A DNA stretch of 64,000 bases from Biomphalaria glabrata (Eukaryota; Mollusca; Gastropoda; Planorbidae): positions 39,040,012 to 39,104,011 of the forward strand of contig NC_074719.1 of NCBI RefSeq assembly GCF_947242115.1, read 5' to 3'. The notes below the pieces were generated by a model. It did not search any database, was not told the origin of the DNA, and saw nothing but the letters and a program-made list of their open reading frames with translations. Shown piece after piece: positions 43,982 to 56,514 of this stretch (position 1 is the first letter of the stretch; each line of letters starts with the position of its first letter). The translations under genes were made by a program, and so were the position numbers.

Positions 43982-45120
43982 ACCAGTTATTTCCCATTTT
44001 AGATTCTAATCTAAATAATTAATTACGAAAAAAATCTAATTGACTAATTAAGTATATTTGTTTATTGATTCATGTTTTGTTAGGTGCAATCAATAATTTT
44101 TTTAAAGTATCATGTTGATCGAGAAATGTGTGAGGGAGAAATAGCGTTAGTGATTATTTAAAGGGACTAAACCCAACAAGTTTAACCATATATGTGATGC
44201 TAAAGTATTAGTTTCCCTTGTTGCTGTTAGACAATGTAATTAAGTATCCAATTGGTTCCTATTTAGTGATTTATGTTTTTTTTTTCTACGCCAATAAATA
44301 TTTGTGCGAAGTTTCATTTTGATAAGAGAATGGGTGTGAGAGAAAATACGTGTACACACTTTTTACTTCAAAGAGAGACAAATAGACATACAGTTAGATC
44401 GACAAACAGACAGAGTAAGGTAATATAAGCTGTGGTTAAAAGAATGTGCGAGGTGTTCCCCTAAGGAAAAAGTTAAAAAAACTTTTAATAGATTGAACCC
44501 TAATGCTGATAGAAACACGTAACATAGTTAAAAAAAATTGAAAATTAATTCCTTTCTTTATAAAAGTTAATCACTTCTATATCTATTTATTTCTTGAAAT
44601 GCTTCAATATTGGAAGGAATCAAGTTCTTGAATTAATAGTCCAGCTCATGATGCCATAAGGAAATGTCGACTGGAACTGCTACAGAAGACGATTCGCTAA
44701 ATTTCCCTGTTTGCCTATTTTTAAAAAATGAATTCCTTACAGATTGCAAAGAAACATTTAAGTGCGGGAATTTCCGCTGAAGCTTGTTCGAAATGAAAAG
44801 AAGTAAGCCTAATTAAATTTTAAGATGATTATAGTTTTGAAAAATTAGGACGGTCAAACCAGAGTTTACACTATGTGGCCAGATAGTTAGTTTTTTTTTC
44901 AAAGATATACATAATCTGTCAGATTTGTAGGAAAAAAAGATTGAGCCGTTTTAAAAAAACTAGTCCTGCTTCCACCCATTGTACTTTCTAAATTTATTAA
45001 GTTTTCAAGCTAATAGGAGTATTAGCAATAATTCTTGAATACTTTAAAAGAATGTTTAGAGAGGTGACATTGTATGAGTTTTCATTACATGGAAGTTGTT
45101 CGCTTTTATTTAAATTGTTA
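43982..45120. other. 5' flank of gene C, gastropod dispersed repeat
   Basis: Bases 43990-44430 are a copy of the dispersed family with 'gggactaaacccaaca' and 'acgtgtacacactttt' followed by ACAGACAGA. Bases 44580-45060 match 28590-28960 (unit 2) and 56080-56460 (unit 4). No coding sequence was seen. Confidence 0.5.
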
Positions 45121-45265
45121 GTACATGAGAGTCACATAGTTGAGAATGGCTGGATGACCTGGTAGGTACATGTCATTTCCTGTTGCTCATAGGCGACATT
45201 ACCACCTAATTGGCGCAATTATCTGGAACTGTGAGTCTATAAAACAGGGGGAGACCATCACAAAC
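45121..45265 (+). promoter_or_regulatory. Core promoter of gene C
   Basis: TATAAAA at 45238-45244 after the shared GCAATTATCTGGAACTGTGA block. The ATG is 103 bp downstream. The leader GGGGAGACCATCACAAACAG is like that of A and B. Confidence 0.75.
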
Positions 45266-45340
45266 AGATTCTTTGCAAAAAAAAAAAAAAGTATCCTTTT
45301 CCTAGCAAAAAAAAACAACAACAAATTTGTGTGTCATAAA

Positions 45341-48300
45341 ATGTACAAGCTAGTAACTCTACTTGTAGCAGCTTTTGCTTTTTGTGGTAAGATCTTATAA
45401 AAAAATCAAATAGTATAATTGATATAGTAATATTTCGTTTTTTAATTATGTCTTTCTTGCTTTCTTTTAAGTCATTTCATGTCTAATGTCTATTGTGGTT
45501 ATTAAATAATGTTCATTTATGGTGAAATTCGTAAAGTCTTTTTTTATCTTTTCGAAACTCAAGTCAACTTTAAAATGTTTTTTTTTCTTGTAGAGCATAA
45601 AGGTACAGTTTTCAAATATTTTAATTAGATTTAAAATTACATGTTTTTTTTTTTTTTTATAGAAAAGGACTTAACATGGACTTGAATAGTATTTAATATA
45701 TCATTTTGTATCGTATTGTTTGTTGCTAGTAAAATGGCGAAATAGTCGTATTTTAACAATTCTCATATTTTTTTGTTGCTAATAAATTAGCTGTTTAAAA
45801 CTAAAAGTAGTTACTTTTTACCAGAGTGCCCAACACACAGGGGATATAGACTAGGGCTTTAGTACTGATATTCAACAAAGTGTTCTCCTATTATCTTTTA
45901 TTTAGGCGGCCCTAATAAGTTGCTATCCTGTAATAAAACAAAAGTGTAATTGATGTCTTCAAAAAGAATTACCACATCATTGGATATAATAGAGCCAAGG
46001 TTAACAAAAAAAAAGATCAACTTTTCCCAGGGTCAGTGCTGTACACGTGAGTTGTAGTTCTATGTGACAATGAAACATTGACTAACAATTCTTGGTCGGG
46101 AAAAAGAAGCTCAATATTTTCTACCTCCGAGGCTTTGGGAACATTTCGAAAATAGGTCGGCAAGAGAGCACCGAAGAGGACGTCAAAACATCTTCAATGT
46201 TATCAGCAGTAGACGCTTTGTCTGGCTTGGACATGGACACCGAATGCAACAGGGTCGTCTTTCACAATCATTATTTTAAAGTGATCTAGCAGAGGGGAAG
46301 GATAGCTGAAGGTTGTCTACTCTTAAGATACACAGATGTATAATAGCGCGACATGAATATCTTCAAGACACCAACTGTTGGGAGAATTAAAAAGCACACT
46401 GCAGGGCAAGCAAAAAGGATTTGGCCTGGCCAGCAGATAGTGAGCAGTAAAAGAAAGGGTGAAAACGTTGCAGAGTCTGGTGATTCCGAATGCTTAACCT
46501 CTCAGCTTGGATATGCATATGGCTTCTTAAGTCACACGGGGGGCGCAAAAGAAAAGGATTATGTATCTTCTTTGAGCTCTTTTGCATGGGGAGTTTGTAT
46601 GAAGGTGTAAACAGCCACAGAGTTTTATTATGCGCTTCCTGATAGAATCTTTGTAATTTGAATGATGGCTCCCTGGCCTTGTAATATGCTCTCCGAACTG
46701 TCGTCTCAGTGTTTCCAGTTTAGAATCCGCCGCCTTACCCATCCTTCCTGCGGTAGGTTTGTGCTAGAATCCTGAAAACTGAAGAAGTATGCAAAACATT
46801 GAAGTCTTATGTGTTATATAGTCTTCATGGGTAGTGTTTGCGATAGGAATTATTCTTGTTCGATTTCAAAGTGTTTCTCACAATAGGCCAACTAAACATT
46901 TAGTTGTTTAAGGGAATCTATTCGCTAATATTTTTTAACAGTAGATGTGCTATGGACAAGTCTTCTTTACATCAACATGTTATTTCTTGTAAGAAAAAAA
47001 AATCCATCTAAAAAATTCAGTTTTCCCTGAATATGTGTGTTATCAGTAGCCTCCCTTTGACAGTAATTGGTGGCAAAATGAATGCATCACTGCATTATAT
47101 TAATAAGTATGAAACAGAAGATGATAATATCAAATATTCTGCCAAAAAGTATGGACTTTAATTTTATTTCTTGTTATCGACACTGGTTCTTTGATTTCAT
47201 ATGTCGTTACTTGTACAAAATAGAATATTGTTGAAATTATCCCATTACATTAGATTGTTATTGGTTTTAAAAGTTCCATTATGTTTCAAATGTGACCAAG
47301 TTTAAGACAATACCTACAGAAATATATGTGTTTTAATTCTATACAAAAATACAGACACAGCGAATGTAGCCAAGAGAGATGAGCAGTGCACTGGGTTGTT
47401 ACAGTGTGCTTCTTACCTGTCGGACTTAGAAACATCCAGCTTTGGTTCCTTACCAGATGAAGAACAATACGAACAACTATGTCGGTAAGACGGACCTTTC
47501 AATTTTTTTTTTAAATTTAAATTAGTCTTTTTATTGTGACTCTTTTTGGTATGAAGATTCTCTTATCTTATTCAATACAGACGTCACTTCAAAGAAGAAG
47601 GTGATTATGTCCTACTCGTGTTCCTAGTCATTCTAGCCATGCATGTTAGCCAATGACTTAAGGAGATCTATAAGTAGCTTCATTTTCGACGCATCCGGCT
47701 TTACAAATATTGACATTTCACAGCTATGCATTACATTTTTTTAAACTTTTTAGCCATGCAGAAGCATATCACAAAGAGAGTGAAGCACTAAGACACTTAC
47801 ATTTCATTTAGTTGGCAATCAGTATGTTTAATATAGTATCCTAGACATTGTCTTTTTATGTCCATTTCTTTCTACATCTTTCTTAACTCTTTCTCTCCTT
47901 ATTGACGATACCATCGATGATTTGACCTCATTACATTAAATTAATGTTTAATTTTTAAACTTGACTTTGAACTATATAAAAAGAGCATGCAATTCCCTTT
48001 AATTCTCTACCAAATACAACATTTTCTGATAACAAACAACAAAGCTTTTGAAGCCCAATCATAACAGGGCTAATGAAATAGTAATGAGCAAAATAAAGGA
48101 TCTTTCAGGACGTGAAAAAATAATTACGGAGAGAAAGAGTTAACCTTTTTTTTTACGTTCTTTACTAGCTACAAAACAAACTACATACTATCACATTGTA
48201 TTCCTCTATATTACTTTATCTTTCTTTTTCTGTAACTACACATTTTAAAAGTTTAACTTAACGATACAAAATCCCTATGAAAGAAAACAGAACAAATTGT

Positions 48301-49308
48301 AATAAAAACTACGCTATCGTAAATGTGGCTCAGTAGACTTTGCTAATAAGGATTTTAGAAGACACAGTGATCAGATCACAAAGAAATATTATGCCGAACT
48401 CAGAAAGACACAAAGGTAAAGGCACATTCCTCGTTTCATATACTAGGAAAGATGTGCACAAATACTCCTTCTCTCCTAGTGCTATTAGAGCATGGAATGG
48501 GTTGCCTGAGCTAGCCAGGAAAACCAGTGACTTGGCAGAATTTAAGTCATTGGTTAATATGCATGACTAAATGCATGACGCGTAGGTCGCAATCATCTTC
48601 TTTTTTGAAGTAACGTCTGTATTATATAAGATAAGATAAGACCATTGTGGGTCATGTATACTTGAACGTTTTGTCTGCCAAATAATGACGTAATTAAATA
48701 AAAGGAATCTAATCCTCCGCCAGGGCCGGCCTAAGATAATTAAAGGCCATAAGTGAACTGAATTTGGTGGCCACAAACCAAATAGAAAAATAAAAATAAT
48801 TAACAGCGAAAAAATAAATGTAAGCGGTTTATATAAAACCTAGTCAGGCTAGTGTACTCCAACATAGGGGCTAAGTTTCACCATTTCATCTGGAAACAAT
48901 ATTGTTTTCCAGTCCTTTTTGAAATCTCCACCAAACCAGAGAACCCAGGCACTTGCCTAGTTAGCCTTTTACTAAGCCCACACATGGACACACAGGCACA
49001 GTAATGAGTTGTGCAATAAAAAAAAGAAAATGTAAGATTATATATATATAGATAGATTCTAAACAACAACTTACAAACCTGTTTCTGAACATTTCTTTTC
49101 TCCAGGAAGAACGATGACCTACAAAAGTGTTTTGACGACAACAAAGATGACTGCGAAGATAATACTTTCTTAAACATGGTCATGAGAGGAGCTGAGGCGT
49201 TAAATTTCATTTGTTCCGAAGAGGGCAAAGAAGGTTTAAGCACAATTCTAGCTTGCAGCCACGGAAATACTGCATTCCTCACTAATCTTCGGACTCGAAG
49301 ACTAGCCT

Positions 49309-49376
<68 letters not shown>

Positions 49377-52100
49377 GTATATATATATATATATATACGT
49401 ACTATTACGTACACACTTTAAGTTTGTTGATTTGTCGATTCAAGGCCATAATATGATCGTCTAAAACTATTTGGGCCATATTAAACAAAATAAAGTAAAA
49501 ATGTTTTTTTTTTCGGAAACGATAAGACTGGCAGTCCTAAGAGAGAATTAATAAAATTTTAGTTTCTTGTGACAATACAGCCAACTTTATTACAACTTTA
49601 TGCAATATCCATTACTCTTCTAAATAAGGTTTTTGAAAGCTAAAAAATATAATTGATAATATCTATGCAGAAAGTTATTTACCTTTTTTTTTCTAGTTGT
49701 ATTTATCGAACTCGCTTTCTTATACATTGTACTGCTTCTCACGGGATTAGATTTTGGGGAAAAAATGTGCTCTTTAAACAAGACATTTCCACAACAATGT
49801 CAAACTTGAACTCAGAACACTTTTCGCTTGCGCGTTGTCTCCAGCTGATGCTGTCCAATATGCTTAACCATATAATACATTTTGTCAAATTTCCCCACAC
49901 ACTGTTCCAACTTGCAGTATTTAGGGTGGTAAACAAGAAGGCCGTATGGCCAGCACAACGATCAACCGCTTTTTGAAAAAGAATACTTTTAAAAAGAAAG
50001 GGAAAGAACCGCTTGTTAATGAAAATCTGACAATTTACTGGGTTTAGCTCCCTATCTCCCTATTCATATATTTAACAAAATCTCTCATTAAATAGCCTTT
50101 ATTGCCCATATTTTGATATCAAACAAAATAAATAATCTCCAATAGTTAATTGACTAGTTTGCAAAATTTATTTATTGATTCAAGTCCTGTTAGGTTCAAT
50201 TAATAACTGTGCAACGTTTTAACTTGATCCGTTATGGGAAATAGGATAAAAGACAGACAGAGTCAGATGGTTTAAGCTTTGTAAAGAAAGAACTACAACA
50301 TTTGAAACTTGATGTTTGCCAGCTTGTAAAACTCCCTAACTAGAAAAGTAATTTAAGGTTTAAACGTATTTTGGCTACTAGAGTACTTTCTTGTACTTTG
50401 AGTAAATGTTTTATCCCCCCCCCCCTAAAAAAATCCCTAAATAAACAAGTGATAGAGTAAAACATAATGTCCTCATATTTGATGTCAAGTCTGATGCAGT
50501 TTATATTTTCTTTACCAGGACTAGATTCCATCTCAGACTCTCCATGTGTCAACGATCAAAACGCTCTCTTATCAGCCCAAGAAGGAATGGGCGAGTGCGT
50601 GCAAAATTTCCAGCTTGAGTTGCAGTTGGCTACTTTTACCGCCTTGTCTAATGACGAAGGGATGGAGTCAGTCAATGTCTGTTCGTAAGTTAACTTTATT
50701 TTAAGTTGAACATAAAAAACAATGTTATGAAAAAAGACATTTAGGGTATACAGAAGTAAATCACCATTGATGTGAAGAAAGCGAAACAAGATAAGACAAA
50801 TTTCAATTTTTGAAATGTAGGGGAATAGAGAGTATTTATTGATAGTTCATAACTAATAGCTTCTAATATTTGTTCATAAAATATAAGCATTCTTTTTTAA
50901 AACTGTATTCCTTAAGCGAAATGCTGGACCCAGGAACGGACCTGTCAGGCCGCTAATGAGTTTGTGTAAAAACATAACCCCTTTTTTAATATTGTTATAT
51001 TTTGTACGTTTACTCACAGCTACTTAGATCAACTGAGAATTTGCACTTTAGGAACACTGGAAAATCATTGTGGCCAAAACTTTGGCAACTTTGCTAAAAG
51101 ACTTGTGGACATTTACTACCAGCCTGTTGCTGATCAGATAGGCTGTGGTCAACAAGCTCGTCAGATCCGTAAGTTATTTTTAAATACTAAGATGGTTCAT
51201 TAAATGTAGACAATTAAATATGTTCAGACGTTTTCTGTTCGCCATAACAAAAAAAAACTTAAATACAACGCATATGAAAGTAAGTCTCATACAAAATATT
51301 CTTAAAGGGAAATGAAAGCGCTTATTGAGTTACATTCTAACGATAAAGTCTTTTTTTACTGTATAGTCACTATGGTATATTTCTTTTATATAGAATGTGA
51401 TTTATGATTTATTACCGTTTATCATTTTGTTTAAAATCTCTTTTGTGGGGTAAGGGGTGGGTGGAAGTAGGTTTCTGTGCTGTAATTTGGCGCTCAACAA
51501 ACATAACTCAGATTAAGTTGGGATTTAAACTGGAGCTCCTTAGATAGGTAGCCAAGCGGTTTATAGCGTATTCAGTATTAAGAAAAAGGTCTCTGGTATG
51601 CAGACGCCATTATCTCTTAATGACAGACGTTCATGTATAACGAGAAACTATATTAGGCACTGAGATAACTTTAAATAAACACAATTTTGTTTTTAAACGC
51701 CATAATCATTATGTAAATATACCTGAGACTTTTCAATATCCACACATACAGGAGAGGCTTAAAATTATACATTTCTGGCAACAAATATAATTTAGTTTAT
51801 GGATAAAGTTTACAAAATATATATAATTAGGTTTCATTAAATAAGACAATTTTCAGTTCTTGATTTGTGAAAATAAGTTTTTTTTTTAAACCTCTTCAGG
51901 TACTCTGAAATCGAGACTCGTTCCCTTGATCATCTCTGGTGTCAGAAGAAGACGTTAAATGTCGACCAGCTTCACGGTTAAAACAAATCTCATGATGTCC
52001 AAGATTTTAAAAAAATATGACTTTGTAAAAATATTCCTTTTTAACTGTGTTTAGTATATTTTAAAAATAATCTTTTTATTTATTTTAATCAAGGAATAAA
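45341..52100 (+). CDS. Gene C: secreted 12-cysteine two-module protein
   Basis: Exons 45341-45386, 47355-47484, 49106-49233, 50519-50684, 51020-51168 and 51900-51958 (TAA); 225 aa; AATAAA at 52095-52100. Signal peptide MYKLVTLLVAAFAFC. Then DTANVAKRDEQC with the Lys-Arg site. Module 1: CTGLLQCASYL, then LCRKNDDLQKCFDDNKDDC and NFIC. Module 2: DSPCVNDQNA, ECVQNF, VCSYLDQLRICTLG, ENHCGQ, IGCGQQ. C-terminus PLIISGVRRRR. The exon 3 donor (GAAG then GTTTAA) lacks G at +5, and a LINE tail fragment begins only some 15 bp further on. Intron 1 is about 2 kb, far shorter than in A. By hand count, C and D differ at ten residues. Probably functional; role unknown. Confidence 0.84.
45594..45602 (+). other. 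Candidate 9-nt micro-exon of gene C
   Basis: AGCATAAAG between TTTTTTCTTGTAG and the donor GTACAG. It would add His-Lys-Asp in frame after the signal exon (phase 1 on both sides). Confidence 0.5.
46135..46615 (+). mobile_element. RTE-like LINE C-terminal relic, intron 1 of gene C
   Basis: Frames show VDALSGLDMDTECN and, downstream, AESGDSECLTSQ and YGFLSHTGGAKEKD. Homologous to 30335-30780. A worn SINE follows at 46655-46800, as in B. Confidence 0.65.
47883..48143. mobile_element. TTAA MITE in intron 2 of gene C
   Basis: TTAACTCTTTCTCTCC at the left and GGAGAGAAAGAGTTAA at the right, 261 bp. Gene D has the same insertion (58947-59199); gene B has an uninterrupted sequence near 32925. It therefore entered the C/D ancestor. 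Confidence 0.85.
48395..48642 (+). mobile_element. LINE 3' end with ATAAG tail
   Basis: Encodes MPNSERHKGKGTFLVSYT, KYSFSPSAIRAWNGLPELA and EFKSLVNMHD with a stop, the end of a reverse-transcriptase ORF, then a 3' UTR and AGATAAGATAAG tail. This frame is open over 76 codons. Gene D keeps the last 165 bp (59262-59428). Confidence 0.75.
49245..49400 (+). mobile_element. LINE tail fragment and (TA)n tract behind exon 3 of gene C
   Basis: GCAGCCACGGAAATACTGCA is the Cys-His tail of a LINE, as at 32815. A (TA)n tract at 49317-49395 follows. D has the same arrangement (60028-60131), so the insertion preceded the C/D split. Confidence 0.6.
49401..50518. other. Intron 3 of gene C
   Basis: Bases 49420-49960 are unit sequence shared with A (20140-20760) and D. 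Bases 49965-50280 are a dispersed repeat (GGGTTTAGCTCCC, then TTGATCCGTTATGGGAAAT) also present in D at 61240-61625. No coding exon was found in it. Confidence 0.55.
51446..51570 (-). mobile_element. tRNA-derived SINE fragment, intron 5 of gene C
   Basis: On the minus strand: GCTTGGCTACCTATCTAAGG and GGCGCTCAACAAA on the + strand near its start. Same insertion as 22972-23410 (A) and 62662-62785 (D), but with the 16-bp piece present once. Confidence 0.7.
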
Positions 52101-52261
52101 ATTTTGATAGTTCAATAATTGTTGTTGTGTTTTTGACATGCCATTACAAAACAGATATTTATAAGTATTTGTTAATAAGTGTCCAACTTAATTACTAGAT
52201 TTGGCGAGCTTAAAAGAGAAGGCGTCACAGAATTGTTCCCTCTCTACCCCTCGCCATTTTG

Positions 52262-52885
52262 CCCTCGCAGAAGATGAACTCTGAAAGAGACTGAGAGCTC
52301 TCACGAAGTCTGCGGAATACGCATCTAAAGGCCCAGAGAAAACCCTTGCAGACGACAGTCACAAAAGACGTAATACAAACTTAAATAGACATCCGGTAGA
52401 CAACGACTTTGTCTGCATAGGATGCGGAAAAACTATGCAAGTCGCAGTTGGGTCTGCGTAGCCATGTGAAACACTGCACCCATTCTCTATCTTTGAGATC
52501 GAAGACATTGTCATTGGATTTAGAGACACTTCAGGTCACATGACGGAAAAGTAGAGCAGCAATAATACATAAAGACTTGGGGCATAACCCACAAACATCA
52601 ACACACGACCTAATAAAATACCCAGAAAGACACAAAGATGAAGACACATTTCTTATTTCATATACTAGTACCAAATGTTGAAGTGCTCCTTCTTCCATAC
52701 TGCCATTAGAGCTTAGAGGCTAGAGCTTAGAGGCTAGAGCTTAGAGGCTAGAGCTTAGAGGCTAGAGCTTAGAGGCTAAAGCTTAGAGGCTAGAGCTTAG
52801 CAATGTTTTCCAGAATCAAATAGGGAAACAAATGACTTAACAGAGTGTCTCTACTTAAAATAAACGACTAGATTAACACAGAGAT
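52262..52885 (+). mobile_element. LINE relics at the 3' end of unit 3
   Basis: As in units 1 and 2: a LINE tail (DFVCIGCGKT, then a shifted QLGLRSHVKHC) at 52380-52485, followed by a worn reverse-transcriptase end from 52615. A 14-bp tandem repeat lies in the latter. Confidence 0.6.
52711..52800 (+). repeat. 14-bp tandem repeat, about 6.4 copies
   Basis: Unit GCTTAGAGGCTAGA. Unit 4 has about 4.4 copies at 63905-63966, and units 1 and 2 have no array here. It arose before C and D split and changed length since. Confidence 0.95.
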
Positions 52886-53770
52886 ACAGGTAGAACAGCA
52901 ATACATTTTAATATTAGTAACTATAGAAAACAAAGGGGAGCGAGGAGGCTTACAGAAGTGAATAAACTGGTTTATATTGGCTCTTAGTAAGTGTTTTGAT
53001 TTCGTCACAAAAATGTTGCCTTTTTTTAAAGTATTATGCAATGAGAGTTTTCATGAGGGATAGCGTTACAGCAGTAAAAGCAATGTAGGTCACTTTCAGT
53101 GTGGGGCCTCTAAAGAGTAAAAGATGTAAAAACTTTAAAAATATGCATACTAAATGTATATACGACGGGTGCACCGGATAGCACTTTTTGATATCTGGCA
53201 GAGAATCGGCCGGAGCCGTGCCGGAGCTACTAAGGCTTATTGAAAAACTTGTCGTAACACTACTTTTATATTTTGTAAAATTCGAGATACGACAAAAATA
53301 TTTCCATTTATGGATTCCGCTATTGTGTATTAAAATTTCCAATTGAATGTCAAATAAAATATTCATATTTTGTAAATGTAAAAAAAAAAACAACAAATAC
53401 ATCTCTATTATTTGTAATGCAGATATTTTATTAAAGGTAAAGAACCATTGACCATAAAGTCGAACTACTGAACTTCATATATAATTGAATTCCTTAATTA
53501 AAAATATTATAAGTATTGTCGTTTTGAAAGAAAGCTTTATTTAATGAAATTTATTGGAAATTCCTCAAGGCTAAAACACATTCCTAGTGTTTCATTGTAA
53601 CACAACTGGTCAATTGCCTGTCATGAACCTCTCCTTCTGATGACCAATGTCCGAGAGAATATGACGTAATTCACGTGTTTCTGAAAAAAAGAGAATAACA
53701 GAACAGAAGGTAGTGGCGTGTCCGTGCAGCATGTGTTAACATTGACAAAACTTCTATCAACTCAATATCT
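52886..53770. other. Spacer between units 3 and 4
   Basis: Bases 52900-53120 match the flanks of units 1 and 2 (25300-25510, 38560-38770). Near 53165-53235 a GC-richer piece (GGGTGCACCGGATAGCACTT, then CCGGAGCCGTGCCGGAGC) may be a transposon end. The rest is AT-rich with no gene seen. Confidence 0.45.
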
Positions 53771-53965
53771 CAGTGGTTCTCAGCCTTTCAGGCTCGGCGA
53801 CCCCTTTTTTACATCACTCACACTACCGCGACCCCCCCTCACACACACACAGCAATAGAAGAATGGACACAAACAATTCATTTTTTTTACTGGTCTTAGG
53901 CGACCCCTTTCAAATCGTCAATCGACCCCCCAAAGGGGTTGCGACCCATAGGTTGAGAACCCCTG
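53771..53965. mobile_element. hAT MITE, 195 bp, with 8-bp target duplication
   Basis: Ends CAGTGGTTCTCAGCCTTTC and AGGTTGAGAACCCCTG. Target duplication CAATATCT at 53763-53770 and 53966-53973. Same family as 8910-9106, in the opposite orientation judged by the gggtcg side. Confidence 0.93.
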
Positions 53966-54089
53966 CAATATCTGGTCAAAAGTTTGTACATGTTAAATTC
54001 TCCTAAATCCCAAACTAGGATCAAGCTGAAACTTTGCACTATCATTTCTTTTACCTGACAACACAAGAATCAATGAAAATTAACACATT

Positions 54090-54780
54090 AGTTAATTAAC
54101 TAGTGACAATAAAATATTTTGTTCGCTATCTCGAACACAACAAAATGAAAATGTTCTTGACTGATAAGGTGGTATAAAGTGAATAATTCCCTTTAGTGTT
54201 TGTACAATAGCTAAATAACTATAAAAAACATTTTCATGTGTAAGTCTACATGCACTAAGGCTGAGTGCAGAGATTAATCCCTTAAAGCACGGTTCAGGTA
54301 TCTGGCATTGTCTTCGTACAGGGAACAACCCCACATGCACCAGTTCTGTTTCAAGAATAGACGTATCTTCAAGTGTGTTTGCGAGCACTCTTAAGTCGTA
54401 GAGAATGTTTTCTACTTTTTCGTCTTTCGTGTGACAGTGTCGACATCTGGGATTGTGTGATTCTCCGGATCCTAGCGACTTTGGCTTTTATCGGACAGTG
54501 TCGACATCTGGGATTGTGTGATTCTCCGGATCCTAGCGACTTTGGCTTTTATCGGACAGTGTCCTTTGCGAAATCGTTTTAGAAATGTTTTCTGTTTAGC
54601 TGCCACCTTTAGTCTTTCCTGTTTGAGAGTTTTAAAACCTTCCAGACTTCCCATCCTCATATGACATTAACGAATTTTGTCTGGACGCTTCAAAATATTG
54701 CAGCGATTTTTTTCAGAAGCCTCCAAACTTCAAAAATAAGGATCTGTTAAGCTCTTCGGTATTATAAAAAAGTACATGTA
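54090..54780. other. Unexplained unit-4-specific segment with a 61-bp duplication
   Basis: No counterpart was found in the other units. It contains two perfect-looking 61-bp copies (54435-54495, 54496-54556) with GTGTCGACATCTGGGATTGT. Minus-strand frames are short; a basic stretch (LKQERLKVAAKQKTFLKRF) vaguely recalls a LINE, but I cannot support that. Confidence 0.5.
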
Positions 54781-54819
54781 ACCTTATATCGCCATCTTGA
54801 TTCGCATTTTTCTTACTAT

Positions 54820-55147
54820 TAAGGTAAGTGTTACAATATCCAAAATTAGGTTGATCAAGAATTATTTGTGATCAAAGGTGACAAATTTTAGACTCACCAA
54901 TTTGTCAATTTTGTCTATTGAACAAAAGCTAACTAGGTTACAAAGACAGTTTGTGTGGAAACAAACTCAAAATCGGTCCCCGAAGTGGTCCACCCAGGCA
55001 GGTAAAAAGGCAGGTTTCAGTATTTTCAGAAAGGATAGGTGAAAGTGAATGTAAAGTTAGATGTGAAAGTCACATAACTGATGTCTTATAATGAATATAC
55101 AATTGATCTAATTGTTTTGTAAAGGGTCAATCTCTTATTGTAATCCT

Positions 55148-55184
<37 letters not shown>

Positions 55185-55330
55185 ATTTCCGTAAAAAAAA
55201 TATTCCTTTAGGTTAGTGTTCTATGGCCATGTTACAACGATGCCGTTTACGGGATAATATGAAAAACTACTTATTAATTGTTGTTTTAAAAATTATGTCC
55301 AACTTATTGCATACTAAATTGTTTTTTTTC
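54820..55330 (-). repeat. Inverted copy of the dispersed repeat at 42950-43430
   Basis: On the minus strand it reads CTGCCTGGGTGGACCACTT and CAACAATTAATAAGTAGTTT, as at 43320 and 42978 on the + strand. A poly-A run (55149-55183) lies inside. This copy lacks the insert seen at 43187-43280. Confidence 0.7.
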
Positions 55331-55688
55331 TCTTAAAAAAAAGTCCACCATTTTAAAAACAAAACCTAAAAAACAAAGTTAAGGACAAAGCATCCACAAA
55401 TTACGACCTAGTTTTTTTAAAGGTCAAAGGATAATAACAGTGCTGGAGCTGACTATTCACCTGGTGTTTAAAAGTGTAGGCCACAGAACGGATTGCACAA
55501 GGTCTAATATGAAATCACCGAATGTAAAGAGAAGCGACTTTATACCAAAATGTTAACGTATTCTAGACCTGGTTAGTAATGGCTGTGTGACATTTCAACC
55601 TAGCGAATGAGTGTATGAAGGCCGCTATTAGTGGAAGCACATAATAAAGTAAAAAAATTGCGAAATATTAAAAGTACGTACTGTAGAG

Positions 55689-55804
<116 letters not shown>

Positions 55805-56514
55805 TTGTCAGTATATAGGAAGCAACTCATCAGCAAGAAACAATGACAATACACATTTTAAATAAACAAAACAAGGCCGATATCAACAACCTCCATCATC
55901 GCAATTCCTCGTCCTGTCTCCCCATTCATTAAGTCACATCCATAGAGCCACTAAAGAACATGCTTATTACAATCTATTAATTTCGCGTGATCTTTTGCCT
56001 AACGGACGCTGTTCTACCCAAACTAATTGGCGCCCTTACATTTGTTCTTATTCAACAGTTTTTTTTTATTTTCCTGTGCTACAGAAGACGATGCGCTAAA
56101 TTTCCCTGTATGGTTATTTTTAAAAAATAAACTACTTACAGATTGCAAAGAAACATTTAAGTGCCTGAATTTTAGCTGAAGCTTGTTCGAAATGAAAAGA
56201 AGAAAGCCTAATTAAATTTTAAGATGATTATAGTTTTGAAAAATTAGGACGGTTAAACCAGAGTTTACACTATGTGGCCAGATAGTTAGTTTTTTTTCCC
56301 AAAGATATACATAATCTGTCAGATTTGTAGGAAAAAAAGATTGAGCCGTTTTAAAAAAACTAGTACTGCTTCCACCCATTGTACTTTCTAAATTTATTAA
56401 GAGTTTTCAAGCTAATAGGAGTATTAGCAATAATTCTTGAAAACTTTAAAAGAATGTTTAGAGAGTTGACATTGTATGAGTTTCATTACATGGAAGTTGT
56501 TCGCTTTTATTTCA

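Larger units (their letters stand above)
40560..52885 (+). repeat. Tandem unit 3, carrying gene C
   Basis: The 5' part (40.6-41.9 kb) matches 9.1-10.7 kb of unit 1, including 'gggttagagttaggcactgc'. Gene C, its introns and the 3' block match unit 4 closely with an offset near 11.2 kb. Limits are approximate. Confidence 0.78.

Noticed and set aside
48878-49421. Overlapping frames over gene C exon 3 on both strands
   Set aside because: The minus frame is a shadow of exon 3 and the TA tract. The + frame is exon 3 reading through its donor into a LINE tail and TA repeats.
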